Assembly: GCA_016210825.1 (NCBI GenBank)
Contig: JACQTM010000091.1
Location: 1 to 20,636 of the forward strand
Length of the DNA: 20,636 nt
Source of the DNA: Hyphomicrobiales bacterium
GTDB lineage: Bacteria; Pseudomonadota; Alphaproteobacteria; Rhizobiales; Xanthobacteraceae
Direction of reading: 5' to 3'
How positions within the stretch are numbered: the first letter of the stretch is position 1; each line of letters starts with the position of its first letter. The notes beneath the pieces are model-generated. The model did no database searches. It was not told the origin of the DNA and saw only the letters and a program-made list of their open reading frames with translations. This document shows, piece by piece, positions 7,492 through 15,232 of this stretch. A program made the position numbers and the translations under genes.

Positions 7492-7902
7492 GTGGATTTT
7501 ATGAAATCGATCGCGATCGCGGCGTCCGGATTGCGCGCCCAGGCCGGCCGCATACGGGTGATCGCCGAGAACATCGCCAATGCGGATTCGACTGCGCAAC
7601 AGGCGGGCTCCGATCCCTATCGCCGCAAAATCCCAACCTTTCGCACCGAGATCGACCGCGCGCTCGAGGCGCGCACCGTCGCGCTCGGTCAAGTGCGCAA
7701 CGATCCGTCCGATTTCCAGCTCAAGTACCAGCCCGGTCACCCGGCAGCCGATGCCACCGGCAACGTCAAGTATCCGAACGTCAACCCATTGATCGAAATG
7801 GCCGACATGCGCGAGGCCCAGCGATCCTATGAAGCCAACATCAACGTCATTGGCGCCACACGCCGCATGATCTTGCGCACATTCGACATCCTCAAAGCAT
7901 AA
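7492..7902 (+). CDS. flgC: Flagellar proximal rod protein FlgC
   Basis: The protein has 136 aa. FlgC forms part of the proximal rod together with FlgB and FlgF. The N-terminus MDFMKSIAIAASGLRAQAGR and the signature VIAENIANADSTA are characteristic, as is the C-terminal MADMREAQRSYEANINVIGA. A GTG start at 7492 is chosen because AAAGGAGGG (7477-7485) ends 6 nt before it. The internal ATG at 7501 would be 15 nt away. The gene lies 44 bp after flgB and 14 bp before fliE. Confidence 0.97.
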   Translation: MDFMKSIAIAASGLRAQAGRIRVIAENIANADSTAQQAGSDPYRRKIPTFRTEIDRALEARTVALGQVRNDPSDFQLKYQPGHPAADATGNVKYPNVNPLIEMADMREAQRSYEANINVIGATRRMILRTFDILKA

Positions 7903-7916
7903 TCGGGAGCAACACC

Positions 7917-8234
7917 ATGCCCACCCCTGGTGCCGCCGCCAATGCCTATGCAAGCCTCGCCCGGCTCGTCTCGCCCGGGCAAGGGCTCGCCGCCGGTTCT
8001 GCGACCGCGCCCGCGGGACAAAGCTTCAGCGCGATCTTAAAGGATGCCATTGGCTCGGTCAGCGAATCCGGCGCCAAGTCCGATGCGCAGACGCAGGCCG
8101 TCGCCGCGGGCAAGGCCAATGTGGTCGATGTTGTCACTGCCGTTGCCGAGACGGAAGTGGCGATCGACGCGCTTGTTGCCGTGCGTGACAAGGTCGTCCA
8201 GGCTTACGAAGAAATTATGAAAATGCCGATCTGA
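7917..8234 (+). CDS. fliE: Flagellar hook-basal body protein FliE
   Basis: The protein has 105 aa, the usual FliE length. FliE links the MS ring to the proximal rod and is among the first substrates of the export apparatus. The N-terminal third is Ala/Gly-rich. The central and C-terminal parts carry the family pattern FSAILKDAIGSVSESG and VVTAVAETEVAIDALVAVRD, followed by KVVQAYEEIMKMPI, which is typical of the FliE C-terminus. GGAG lies 9 nt before the ATG. It lies within the flgB-flhB operon. Confidence 0.95.
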   Translation: MPTPGAAANAYASLARLVSPGQGLAAGSATAPAGQSFSAILKDAIGSVSESGAKSDAQTQAVAAGKANVVDVVTAVAETEVAIDALVAVRDKVVQAYEEIMKMPI

Positions 8235-8267
8235 TCAGCGAATGAACATAAGGGAAATGCACGCGCC

Positions 8268-8531
8268 ATGACCGGACCGGAAGTGCTCGATGTCGCCCGC
8301 GACGCGATCATCACGCTGGTGCTGGTGTCAAGTCCCCTGATGCTGGTTGGGCTCGCTGTCGGCGTCGCCATTTCGCTTTTCCAAGCGCTAACCCAGATTC
8401 AGGAAATGACGCTTGTTTTCGTGCCAAAAATTCTCGCGATCTTCGTCGCCATGCTGATCGTCTTGCCGTTCATGGCCGATGCGATGCAGGGCCAGATGAT
8501 GCGGCTCGCCGCCCGGATCGCCGGCGGTTGA
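8268..8531 (+). CDS. fliQ: Flagellar export gate protein FliQ
   Basis: The protein has 87 aa. FliQ is a small gate component that packs around FliP in the inner membrane. Two long hydrophobic segments are visible (about residues 15-40 and 50-75), separated by the family segment FQALTQIQEMTLVFVPKILA. The N-terminus MTGPEVLDVARDAI also fits. The best Shine-Dalgarno candidate (AAGGG) is about 13 nt from the ATG, so initiation may be weak or coupled. It lies 33 bp after fliE and 16 bp before fliR. Confidence 0.97.
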   Translation: MTGPEVLDVARDAIITLVLVSSPLMLVGLAVGVAISLFQALTQIQEMTLVFVPKILAIFVAMLIVLPFMADAMQGQMMRLAARIAGG

Positions 8532-8547
8532 TCGCCGGAACATTGCG

Positions 8548-9318
8548 ATGCGCATCGACGTCTCGTTCCTGCCTGCCATCGCTGCGGCTTTCATGCTGGT
8601 TTTTGCGCGCGTCGGCACCATGGTCATGCTGCTGCCGGGACTGGGTGAATTGAGCGTGCCCGTACGCGTGCGCCTCACCATCGCATTGGTACTGAGCGCG
8701 ATCCTGCTTCCCCTTCACCGCGATGCCTATCAAATCGACTTGCGCGAATTCGGCCCGGTGCTGCTCATGCTCGGCCAAGAGCTATTGATCGGCGCGGTGC
8801 TCGGCCTCACGGCACGCATGACCATTGCCGCTTTGCAGACTGCGGGCTCCATGGTCGCGCAGCAGATGGGTCTCGGCTTTGTCACCGCCATCGATCCGAC
8901 GCAGGGCCAGCAGATCGCGATCGTTGGCAATTTCCTTACTGTGCTCGGCATCACACTCGTCTTCGCCACCGATTTGCACTATCTCGTCATCGCAGCGCTG
9001 AACGATAGTTATCGGCTATTCGCGCCTGGTGCCGTGCTTCCGGTGGGCGACATCGCAGCTCTTGTTACGCGCACGATGGCGTCGGCATTTCGCGTCGGCG
9101 TTCAACTTTCGGCGCCGTTTTTAGTCTTCGGCCTCCTGTTCAATGTCGGGCTCGGCGTGCTCGCCCGCCTGATGCCGCAAATGCAGGTGTTTTTCGTCGG
9201 CTTACCGCTCTCGATCCTGCTCGGCTTTCTCATTCTGCTGCTTGTCGTCGGCGCGATGATGGGCACGTTCCTCGACTATCTCGAAGGCGTGTTGCGTGAA
9301 CTTGCGCCCTATTCTTGA
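8548..9318 (+). CDS. fliR: Flagellar export gate protein FliR
   Basis: The protein has 256 aa, normal for FliR. FliR completes the FliP5Q4R1 gate in the inner membrane. The sequence is hydrophobic throughout with about six membrane segments. Family features include RVGTMVMLLPGLGELSVPVR near the N-terminus, QTAGSMVAQQMGLGFVTAID in the middle, and LLFNVGLGVLARLMPQMQVF with FVGLPLSILLGFLILLL near the end. It follows fliQ by 16 bp and precedes flhB by 18 bp. Confidence 0.97.
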   Translation: MRIDVSFLPAIAAAFMLVFARVGTMVMLLPGLGELSVPVRVRLTIALVLSAILLPLHRDAYQIDLREFGPVLLMLGQELLIGAVLGLTARMTIAALQTAGSMVAQQMGLGFVTAIDPTQGQQIAIVGNFLTVLGITLVFATDLHYLVIAALNDSYRLFAPGAVLPVGDIAALVTRTMASAFRVGVQLSAPFLVFGLLFNVGLGVLARLMPQMQVFFVGLPLSILLGFLILLLVVGAMMGTFLDYLEGVLRELAPYS

Positions 9319-9336
9319 CGCCGAGGGATCGCCCTA

Positions 9337-10407
9337 ATGGCCGAAGACCAAGACGATACCGAACGGACAGAAGATCCGACGCAAAAACGGCTCGACGATG
9401 CGCTCAAGCGCGGCGACGTCGCCAAGAGCCAGGAGGTTTCGACCTGGTTCATGATCGCCGGTGCGACGCTGATCCTGGTCGCGTTCTCCGGCCAAATGGC
9501 CGGCAATTTGAGCGCCACGATGGCCGGATTAATTGCCAACGCGTCGCTGATCGCCACCGACGGGCTGAGCTTGATGACCCTCACCGGCAAGCTTGGCGTC
9601 GAAATTCTCGCGGCGGTTGCGATCCCGCTTCTGCTGCTCGCACTCGCGGCCATCGGTGGCAATTTGATCCAGCATCGCCTCGTATGGTCGGCCGAGGGGC
9701 TCAAGCCCAAGCTCAGCAAGATCTCGCCCGCCGCCGGCGTCAAGCGCCTCGTGTCCAAGCAATCCTTGGCGAACTTCCTTAAGGGCCTCGCCAAGCTCGC
9801 GCTCGTCGGCTCGGTGATGACGGCGTTGCTTTGGCCGCAGCGCGACAGGCTCGAATCGCTGGTCATGATGGATCTCGCGGCGTTGCTTCCGCTGTCGCTG
9901 TCTCTGTCGCTGCAGATGCTGGGCACGGTGGTAGCGGTGCTCGCGCTGATCGCCGCGGCGGATTTCATGTTCCAGTATCGGCAATGGTACGAGCGTCAGA
10001 AGATGTCGCTGCGCGAGATGAAAGACGAGTTCAAGCAAACCGACGGCGACCCGGCGGTCAAGGCGAGGATCCGGCGCATCCGCGAGGCCCGCATGCGCAA
10101 ACGCATGATGGCCGCGGTGCCGAAGGCGACCGTCGTCATCACCAACCCAACTCACTACTCGATTGCGCTGAAATACGATCGTGGCGACAACGCGCCGGTC
10201 TGTCTGGCCAAAGGCATTGACACCATAGCGCTGAAAATCCGCGAGGTTGCGGCGCAACACGCGATCCCGATTGTGGAAAATCCGCCGCTGGCGCGTGCTC
10301 TGCACGCGACCGTTGAGATCGACCAGGAAATCCCGCCCGAGCATTACAAGGCCGTCGCCGAGGTGATCGGTTATGTCATGCGTTTGCGGCGGGCGGTTGT
10401 GCGTTGA
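9337..10407 (+). CDS. flhB: Flagellar export switch protein FlhB
   Basis: The protein has 356 aa. FlhB sits next to the FliPQR gate. Its self-cleaving cytoplasmic domain switches export from rod/hook to filament substrates. The N-terminus has the usual ERTEDPTQKRLDDALKRGDV, followed by four hydrophobic segments up to about residue 210. The linker contains the family pattern MKDEFKQTDGDPAVKARIR. The autocleavage motif NPTH is at residues 270-273, within VVITNPTHYSIALKY. The C-terminal domain ends at residue 356. GAGGG lies about 10 nt before the ATG. It is the last flagellar gene of this operon, and cckA follows 145 bp later. Confidence 0.98.
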   Translation: MAEDQDDTERTEDPTQKRLDDALKRGDVAKSQEVSTWFMIAGATLILVAFSGQMAGNLSATMAGLIANASLIATDGLSLMTLTGKLGVEILAAVAIPLLLLALAAIGGNLIQHRLVWSAEGLKPKLSKISPAAGVKRLVSKQSLANFLKGLAKLALVGSVMTALLWPQRDRLESLVMMDLAALLPLSLSLSLQMLGTVVAVLALIAAADFMFQYRQWYERQKMSLREMKDEFKQTDGDPAVKARIRRIREARMRKRMMAAVPKATVVITNPTHYSIALKYDRGDNAPVCLAKGIDTIALKIREVAAQHAIPIVENPPLARALHATVEIDQEIPPEHYKAVAEVIGYVMRLRRAVVR

Positions 10408-10552
10408 CGCATGGATGAAAGTGGCCAAGCCGTCACTTTGCGTCCACTTGGCCCTTGCACAAAGTATCGCGGCTGAGGCAGTGAGAGGCCATGGCGCGGC
10501 GGGCACCGCCTATCCAGGCGGACCCGTTCACGGTCATCATGGTGCCCGGACA

Positions 10553-13126
10553 ATGACAGCAGAGCTGAACGAAGGCGAGAGGCGGGCATCGGTCGATCGC
10601 TCGCGGCGCGGTGGCAGCGTCGGGCTCGTGCTGCTAGTCGCCGTGGCGCTGGTCGGTGCCGCCATCGGGCTTCTGTTCATCGGCCGCGCCAATGCCGAAC
10701 CCTATATTCTCTCACTGCTCGCGGTGCTCGCGACCACCGGCGTATTCTCGTTGTTTGCACTCGCCTCGGGAATTTTAGGTACGACCGGTCGGGACAGCGG
10801 TAATCCATTGCTCCGCGGTCTTGTGGACGAAGCTTTCGACGGCATTGTCGTTACTGACATGAGCGGCCGGGTGCTCTACGCCAACGCTGCCTATCTTGAG
10901 TTAACCGATGCCGCAGGTCCGGGCGATGTGCGCCCGGTCGAGCGTGTCTTCATCGGCGATCCTGAGGTGTCGGAAGCCGTCTATCGTCTGGTCAAGGCTG
11001 CACGCGAGGGCCGCCGTTTACAGGAGGAAGTGCGTGTCGCCGGTGCTGGCGGAGAATCCGCGCGGTGGTTGCGTTTCCGTGTGCGCCCCCTTGGCGCCGG
11101 CAAGAAGCCCCCACGCGCGACAGCCTGGGTCATCACCGATGTCACTCGTGACCGCGAGCGCCAGGAAAACGTCTTTCAAGAATTGCAGCACGCCATCGAT
11201 TATCTCGACCATGCACCGGCCGGCTTTTTCTCCGTCGATGCGCAGGGCAATCTCGTCTATCTCAATGCGACGCTTGCCGCCTGGATCGATCACGATCTTG
11301 CCGAGGTCGGCTCCGGAGGTTTAAAGCTCTCCGACATCGTCCCCGGCGAAGGCGCGGCTTTGCTCACCACGGTGACCGCGGCGCCCGGCGAGGTAAAGAC
11401 GGAAATCCTTGATCTCGATCTACGTACGCGCGGCGGCCGCCCGGTGCCGGTGCGGCTCTATCACAAGGTGGCGTTCGGCGCCGACGGCGCACCCGGCACC
11501 TCGCGCACGCTCGTGCTCAACCGTGCACGCGACGGCGGCAGTGATCCGCAGCGGGCCGCCGAAGTGCGCTTTATGCGCTTCTTCAACAATACGCCGATGG
11601 CGATCGCGACCGTGGACAAGGCGGGACGCATCGCGCGCACCAATGGCCTGTTCGCGCGGCTGTTCGCGACCATGTCGCGCAAGGGGAGTGAGGAAGGCGG
11701 CACGATCCTGTCCGTTGCCGCCGAGCGCGACCGGCCGATGCTGGAAGCCGCGATCCGCAAGGCCGCCGAAGGCAAAGGCGATATTGCGCCGGTCGACGCG
11801 GCGCTCGCCGGCGATGGCGAACGCTTTGCCCGCTTCTACGTCTCCCCGATCGAGGAAGAGGAGAAGGGCGACGCCGAAGCGGCCATCGTCTATGCGCTCG
11901 ATATCACCGAGCAGCGCACGCTGGAAAATCAGGTCAACCAGTCGCAGAAGATGCAGGCCGTCGGTCAACTCGCCGGCGGCATTGCCCACGATTTCAACAA
12001 TGTGCTCTCCGCCATCATGATGGCGACCGACTTTCTGCTCAGCGCGCACAAACCAACCGATCCGTCCTTCCAGGACATCATGCAGATCAAGCAGAACACC
12101 AACCGCGCCGCTAGTCTCGTGCGTCAATTGCTGGCATTCTCGCGCCGGCAGACGCTGCGGCCGCAAGTGCTTGATCTCGGCGAGGCGCTGTCCGACTTGA
12201 CCATGCTGTTGCGCCGGCTGATCGGCGAAAAGGTTACGCTCGAAGTGATCCATGGCCGCGATCTTTGGCCGGTCAAGGTGGACATCTCCCAGTTCGAGCA
12301 GGTGATCGTCAATCTCGCGGTCAATGCGCGCGACGCAATGCCTGATGGCGGTAAGCTCGTCGTGCGCACGTCAAATAAGACGGCGGCGGAGAGTGCGCGC
12401 TTCGGCTATAAGGGTATGCCGGCCGCTGACTACGTGCTGGTCGAGGTCAGCGACACCGGCACCGGCATCGCACCCGAGCTTTTGGAAAAAATCTTCGAGC
12501 CGTTCTTTTCGACCAAAGAGGTCGGGAAAGGTACGGGACTCGGACTGTCCACCGTTTATGGTATTGTCAAACAAACTGGCGGCTTCATCTATCCGCAATC
12601 CGAGCCCGGCACGGGAACTGCTTTTCATATCTTCCTCCCGCGGCACATCGAAACTACCGAGACGGCGCCCGAGCGCTCGCACACCGAACCCGCCGCGGTC
12701 ACTGGCGCTATCGCCGCCGCCGATGAGGTCGTGCAGCTCGCGACCGCCGATCTCACCGGGCGTGGTACTATTCTGCTTGTCGAGGACGAGGAAGGCTTGC
12801 GTGCGCTGAACGCGCGCGGGCTCGTCTCGCGCGGTTACACCGTGCTTGAGGCAGGGAACGGACTGGAGGCGATGGAGGTTCTCGAGCGCAAGGGTGGTAA
12901 TATCGATCTCATCGTCTCCGACGTGGTGATGCCGGAAATGGACGGCCCGACCATGCTTAAGGAACTGCGGCGTACCAATCCCGATCTGAAGATCATCTTC
13001 GTCTCTGGCTATGCCGAGGAGGCGTTCCAGAAAAACTTGCCGCCCGGCGGGCACTACTCTTTCCTGCCCAAACCTTTCACACTTAAACAACTCGTCGCCG
13101 CCGTGAAGGAAACAATGGCGTCGTGA
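10553..13126 (+). CDS. cckA: Cell-cycle hybrid histidine kinase CckA
   Basis: The protein has 857 aa. CckA autophosphorylates and passes phosphate through its receiver domain and ChpT to CtrA and CpdR, controlling cell cycle and motility. Two membrane helices (about residues 23-44 and 50-75) are followed by three PAS-like regions (about 86-200, 212-330 and 345-455). The dimerisation helix carries LAGGIAHDFNN with phospho-acceptor H479. The ATPase domain has N591 in VNARDAMPDGG, D634 in DTGTGIA, and KGTGLGLSTVYGIVKQTGG. The receiver (about 738-855) has phospho-acceptor D790 in VSDVVMPEMDG and K840. The ATG at 10553 gives the usual N-terminus; the open frame extends to 10373 inside flhB but that part is not family-like. 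The last four bases overlap the next gene. Confidence 0.95.
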   Translation: MTAELNEGERRASVDRSRRGGSVGLVLLVAVALVGAAIGLLFIGRANAEPYILSLLAVLATTGVFSLFALASGILGTTGRDSGNPLLRGLVDEAFDGIVVTDMSGRVLYANAAYLELTDAAGPGDVRPVERVFIGDPEVSEAVYRLVKAAREGRRLQEEVRVAGAGGESARWLRFRVRPLGAGKKPPRATAWVITDVTRDRERQENVFQELQHAIDYLDHAPAGFFSVDAQGNLVYLNATLAAWIDHDLAEVGSGGLKLSDIVPGEGAALLTTVTAAPGEVKTEILDLDLRTRGGRPVPVRLYHKVAFGADGAPGTSRTLVLNRARDGGSDPQRAAEVRFMRFFNNTPMAIATVDKAGRIARTNGLFARLFATMSRKGSEEGGTILSVAAERDRPMLEAAIRKAAEGKGDIAPVDAALAGDGERFARFYVSPIEEEEKGDAEAAIVYALDITEQRTLENQVNQSQKMQAVGQLAGGIAHDFNNVLSAIMMATDFLLSAHKPTDPSFQDIMQIKQNTNRAASLVRQLLAFSRRQTLRPQVLDLGEALSDLTMLLRRLIGEKVTLEVIHGRDLWPVKVDISQFEQVIVNLAVNARDAMPDGGKLVVRTSNKTAAESARFGYKGMPAADYVLVEVSDTGTGIAPELLEKIFEPFFSTKEVGKGTGLGLSTVYGIVKQTGGFIYPQSEPGTGTAFHIFLPRHIETTETAPERSHTEPAAVTGAIAAADEVVQLATADLTGRGTILLVEDEEGLRALNARGLVSRGYTVLEAGNGLEAMEVLERKGGNIDLIVSDVVMPEMDGPTMLKELRRTNPDLKIIFVSGYAEEAFQKNLPPGGHYSFLPKPFTLKQLVAAVKETMAS

Positions 13127-13314
13127 CGCCGACCCCCGAAGATGACGAGCACGAGCGCCGGACCACAAATCTGATCCTTCTGGCGATCGTTGCCGGTTTA
13201 ATCATCATCGGCATTTGGATCGTCAATGTCATGATCGATACGCGCAAGATCCAGGATTGCGTGGCGCAAGGCCGGCGCAATTGCGCGCCGATTGATGTGC
13301 CGGGCCGCGATTAA
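13123..13314 (+). CDS. Small single-pass membrane protein coupled to cckA
   Basis: The protein has 63 aa and starts at a GTG overlapping the cckA stop (GTGA), which implies translational coupling. An acidic N-terminal stretch (PTPEDDEHERRTT) precedes one membrane helix (about residues 17-38, LILLAIVAGLIIIGIWIVNV). A short tail with two cysteines follows (DCVAQGRRNCAPIDVPGR). The tail is presumably periplasmic, with the N-terminus in the cytoplasm, which would suit a disulfide between C46 and C54. I know of no function. The coupling suggests a link to CckA, but it could simply be a conserved neighbour. Confidence 0.75.
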   Translation: MTPTPEDDEHERRTTNLILLAIVAGLIIIGIWIVNVMIDTRKIQDCVAQGRRNCAPIDVPGRD

Positions 13315-13334
13315 TTCTTGCCGCAAATTGGAAC

Positions 13335-13363
13335 CGCCGGACCGAAATGATTCCGGTCCGGCG
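13335..13363. terminator. GC-rich hairpin between convergent genes, possible bidirectional terminator
   Basis: CGCCGGACCG (13335-13344) and CGGTCCGGCG (13354-13363) form a perfect 10-bp stem with a 9-nt loop. It lies 20 bp after the end of the cckA unit and 34 bp from the end of the convergent 84-aa gene. There is no strong T-run on either side, so intrinsic termination may be inefficient. The position between two convergent stops supports the call. Confidence 0.55.
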
Positions 13364-13397
13364 CTTCCATGCGTCCGAATTGTCGCTCAGGTCCGCT

Positions 13398-13652
13398 TTA
13401 TGGACAGACGCGCACCTGCTGCCACGCGCCATTGATTAGCTGGTTCTGTAAGTAGCAGGACGGCCGCACAGTGACGGTGCCGCCGTACGCGTAAGGTTGC
13501 GAGGCAACGACCACGGCGCCGGTGCCGACGACGGCACCGCCGATGATCGCCGGCCAGAACCACCACACATGCGCGGACGCAGGCGTGGGGGCGGCGACGG
13601 TCGCTGCGCCAAGCGCAGCGGCGGCTGCCAGAGCGGTGAAAGTCTTCTTCAT
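13398..13652 (-). CDS. Small exported protein of unknown function
   Basis: The protein has 84 aa from the ATG at 13652, which has GAGGAGG about 7 nt upstream; the longer frame to 13700 has no such site. A signal peptide is clear (KKTFTALAAAAALGAATVAA, cleavage probably after ASA at about residue 27). The mature part starts with a Trp-rich HVWWFWP and a Gly/Ala/Val hydrophobic stretch (about 35-50) and ends with CYLQNQLINGAWQQVRVCP. The two cysteines, C66 and C83, probably pair. Similar small exported proteins are common in Bradyrhizobium-type genomes, without known function. It is monocistronic, with a possible operator upstream at 13731-13757. Confidence 0.75.
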   Translation of the reverse strand: MKKTFTALAAAAALGAATVAAPTPASAHVWWFWPAIIGGAVVGTGAVVVASQPYAYGGTVTVRPSCYLQNQLINGAWQQVRVCP

Positions 13653-13730
13653 ATCTTGCCTCCTCTGCTTGCATTCGGCCAACGCATCGCAAAGGGGCAT
13701 GGTTCCGCGCTAAAATAAAATGCAATGCCG

Positions 13731-13757
13731 CACGCCACAGGCGTGTCACATTGTGAC
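13731..13757. promoter_or_regulatory. Two adjacent palindromes upstream of the 84-aa exported protein gene
   Basis: CACGCC-ACA-GGCGTG (13731-13745) abuts GTCACA-T-TGTGAC (13745-13757); both are perfect inverted repeats sharing one base. They lie 79-105 bp upstream of the minus-strand start at 13652. An AT-rich patch between (about 13710-13722) could hold a -10 region. They may be operator sites; the regulator is unknown. The GTCACA half-sites are not arranged as in CRP/FNR sites. Confidence 0.35.
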
Positions 13758-13821
13758 CGCGATACCGGCAAAGTTCCCGTGCGTTCCCAATCGTTATTGA
13801 AATCGCGCGCGAGAAATTGCG

Positions 13822-14058
13822 TTAGCGCAGGATTGGGCTCCAGGTTCCCGGCCGCTCGCAGACGAAGCCGATATAGTCGCCTTGGCGTGGAGTGATACTT
13901 GTGATCAGCGCGTATTTGCCGTAGCGCACGCAATGATCGGAGGCGAGCTGCTGCGCGTTGGCCTCACTCTCTGGCGACCATGCGATGATTCCGCCGGTGT
14001 CGTTGCCTTTCACGGCGCAGCCGCCGAGCGCTAATACGCAGACCATAGCCGTCAACAT
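13822..14058 (-). CDS. Small lipoprotein of unknown function
   Basis: The protein has 78 aa from the ATG at 14058, which follows GAGGG by 5 nt. The open frame extends to 14139, but that start has no ribosome-binding site. The N-terminus MLTAMVCVLALGGC is a lipoprotein signal with lipobox LGGC; C14 would be lipidated. The mature part has two further cysteines in the pattern HCVRYGKYALITSITPRQGD followed by YIGFVC. This pattern occurs in many small Hyphomicrobiales lipoproteins of unknown function. It probably resides in the outer membrane, since the residue after the cysteine is Ala, not Asp. The gene stands alone. Confidence 0.72.
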   Translation of the reverse strand: MLTAMVCVLALGGCAVKGNDTGGIIAWSPESEANAQQLASDHCVRYGKYALITSITPRQGDYIGFVCERPGTWSPILR

Positions 14059-14171
14059 CGCAGCCCTCGCATTGATTAGCCCAGTCCCGCCACGCATTCC
14101 CAACCCCCGAAACGCAACACTGCCCCAAAGCGCCGCCATGTTAGTTCATGCGTGAGAAATGCACCATCACC

Positions 14172-14456
14172 TCAGCGCACATAGCGCCAACCGACCAGTG
14201 CCAGTACGGCACCGATCATCGCGCCGAGGAACGGTACCAGTGCGCCGCCGGTCGGGAACAGGATCAAGATCGCAAGATGGAAACCGATGAAAGCACCGGC
14301 GATGCCGATGAGACTAAGCGTGACCATCCCGCGCGTCTCGCTCGCCACCTCGCGCGAGAACCAACGCGGGCGTGCGACCCGATCGAAGATCAGACCGGCC
14401 ACGATGCCAATCAGAAGCACGATCAGGAGACTGACGGCGGGGTCGATCATGCGCAT
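14172..14456 (-). CDS. GlsB/YeaQ/YmgE-type small membrane protein
   Basis: The protein has 94 aa with three hydrophobic segments: SLLIVLLIGIVAGLIFD near the N-terminus, LIGIAGAFIGFHLAILIL in the middle and FLGAMIGAVLALVGWRYV at the end. The Gly-rich helices and the pattern GIAGAFIG match the transglycosylase-associated (YeaQ/YmgE/GlsB) family. Members of that family are small inner-membrane proteins linked to stress, without a settled biochemical role. TGGAG lies about 8 nt before the ATG. The gene diverges from the broken cupin gene across 232 bp. Confidence 0.75.
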   Translation of the reverse strand: MRMIDPAVSLLIVLLIGIVAGLIFDRVARPRWFSREVASETRGMVTLSLIGIAGAFIGFHLAILILFPTGGALVPFLGAMIGAVLALVGWRYVR

Positions 14457-14688
14457 GGTTGTGCGCTCCAGGCCAAGGCAGGACAGCGGAAGAGGGGCGG
14501 GTCATTCACCGAACAAACGGAAGTCCATATAATTTGATTGTAGCGTTCGACTACCGACCACGCCAGCATTGGAATGCCGCCGCCCACAATTGCGCGAAAA
14601 AACATCCGCCCTCCCCACAATCGTCGAATCCAACTATAAGAACGCGCTGGCGCGGGCCCAGACAACGCCGCGCACGGGAGGACAATCA

Positions 14689-15095
14689 ATGGACATTCGC
14701 CCTTGCGGCTCCGTGCCTTCGCGCCGGGCACCCGCGCAATCATTCACCGGAACGGTTTGGCAGGACCCGATTATCGAGGCCCCGGCGCCGGCTCGGATTC
14801 GCTCTAATCGCGTGAGCTTCGAACCGGGCGCGCGCACCGCCTGGCATACCCATCCGCTGGGCCAGACCCTGTTTGTCATTGTCGGCCTCGGTCTGGTGCA
14901 AGCCTGGGGGGGCCTATTCGTGTCATCCGCGCCGGCGACACGGTGTGGATCGCCCCTGGAGAAAAGCACTGGCATGGCGCCGCACCGAAAACCGGAATGA
15001 CGCACATCGCCATGCAGGAAGCCCTCGACGGGAAACATGTCGATTGGCTTGAGCATGTGAGCGACGAGCAATATGCGTCCGAGGTCGCCACCTGA
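14689..15095 (+). pseudogene. Cupin protein gene (hydroxynitrile-lyase-like) with a one-base frameshift
   Basis: The ATG at 14689 follows GGGAGGA by 6 nt. The first frame runs through RVSFEPGARTAWHTHPLGQT, then leaves the family pattern at a run of seven G (14906-14912) and stops at 15000. The +1-shifted frame continues perfectly with IRVIRAGDTVWIAPGEKHWH and MTHIAMQEALDGKHVDWLEH, ending at the TGA at 15093-15095. Adding one G would restore a 135-aa single-domain cupin. In the repaired reading the metal-ligand candidates are H53, H55, Q59 and H94, the same numbers I recall for the Mn-dependent cupin hydroxynitrile lyase of Granulicella. Either the gene is recently broken, or the G-run was mis-sequenced, or it slips. 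Substrate is unknown; most homologues are annotated only as cupin proteins. Confidence 0.85.
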
Positions 15096-15102
15096 TGGAT
15101 TG

Positions 15103-15118
15103 TTTAGTCGGCGTTAAC
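15103..15118 (+). promoter_or_regulatory. Near-consensus CtrA box upstream of the 340-aa protein gene
   Basis: The sequence is TTTA-N7-TTAAC, one mismatch from the consensus, continuing to TTAACCAT as does the perfect box at 6966. It lies 114 bp upstream of the start at 15233 and just after the cupin stop. With one mismatch in a short motif, chance is possible. Confidence 0.3.
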
Positions 15119-15232
15119 CATACGAACATTGCCGGAACTAAACTGGGCGCCGGAATGGCCGTGTAGTCACGAAAAAAACTAATGTATTGGCGATCCTGAC
15201 CGCGGCTTGGACGGCAAGCGCGGAGAGGGGAC

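Noticed and set aside
10423..10453. GGCCAAG/CTTGGCC inverted repeat between flhB and cckA as a terminator
   Set aside because: Only 7 bp with a 17-nt loop and no T-run. Not enough to separate the two transcripts.
10373..10552. 60-residue N-terminal extension of CckA starting inside flhB
   Set aside because: The extension is Cys/His-rich and unlike the family. The MTAEL start just before the membrane helices fits known CckA proteins.
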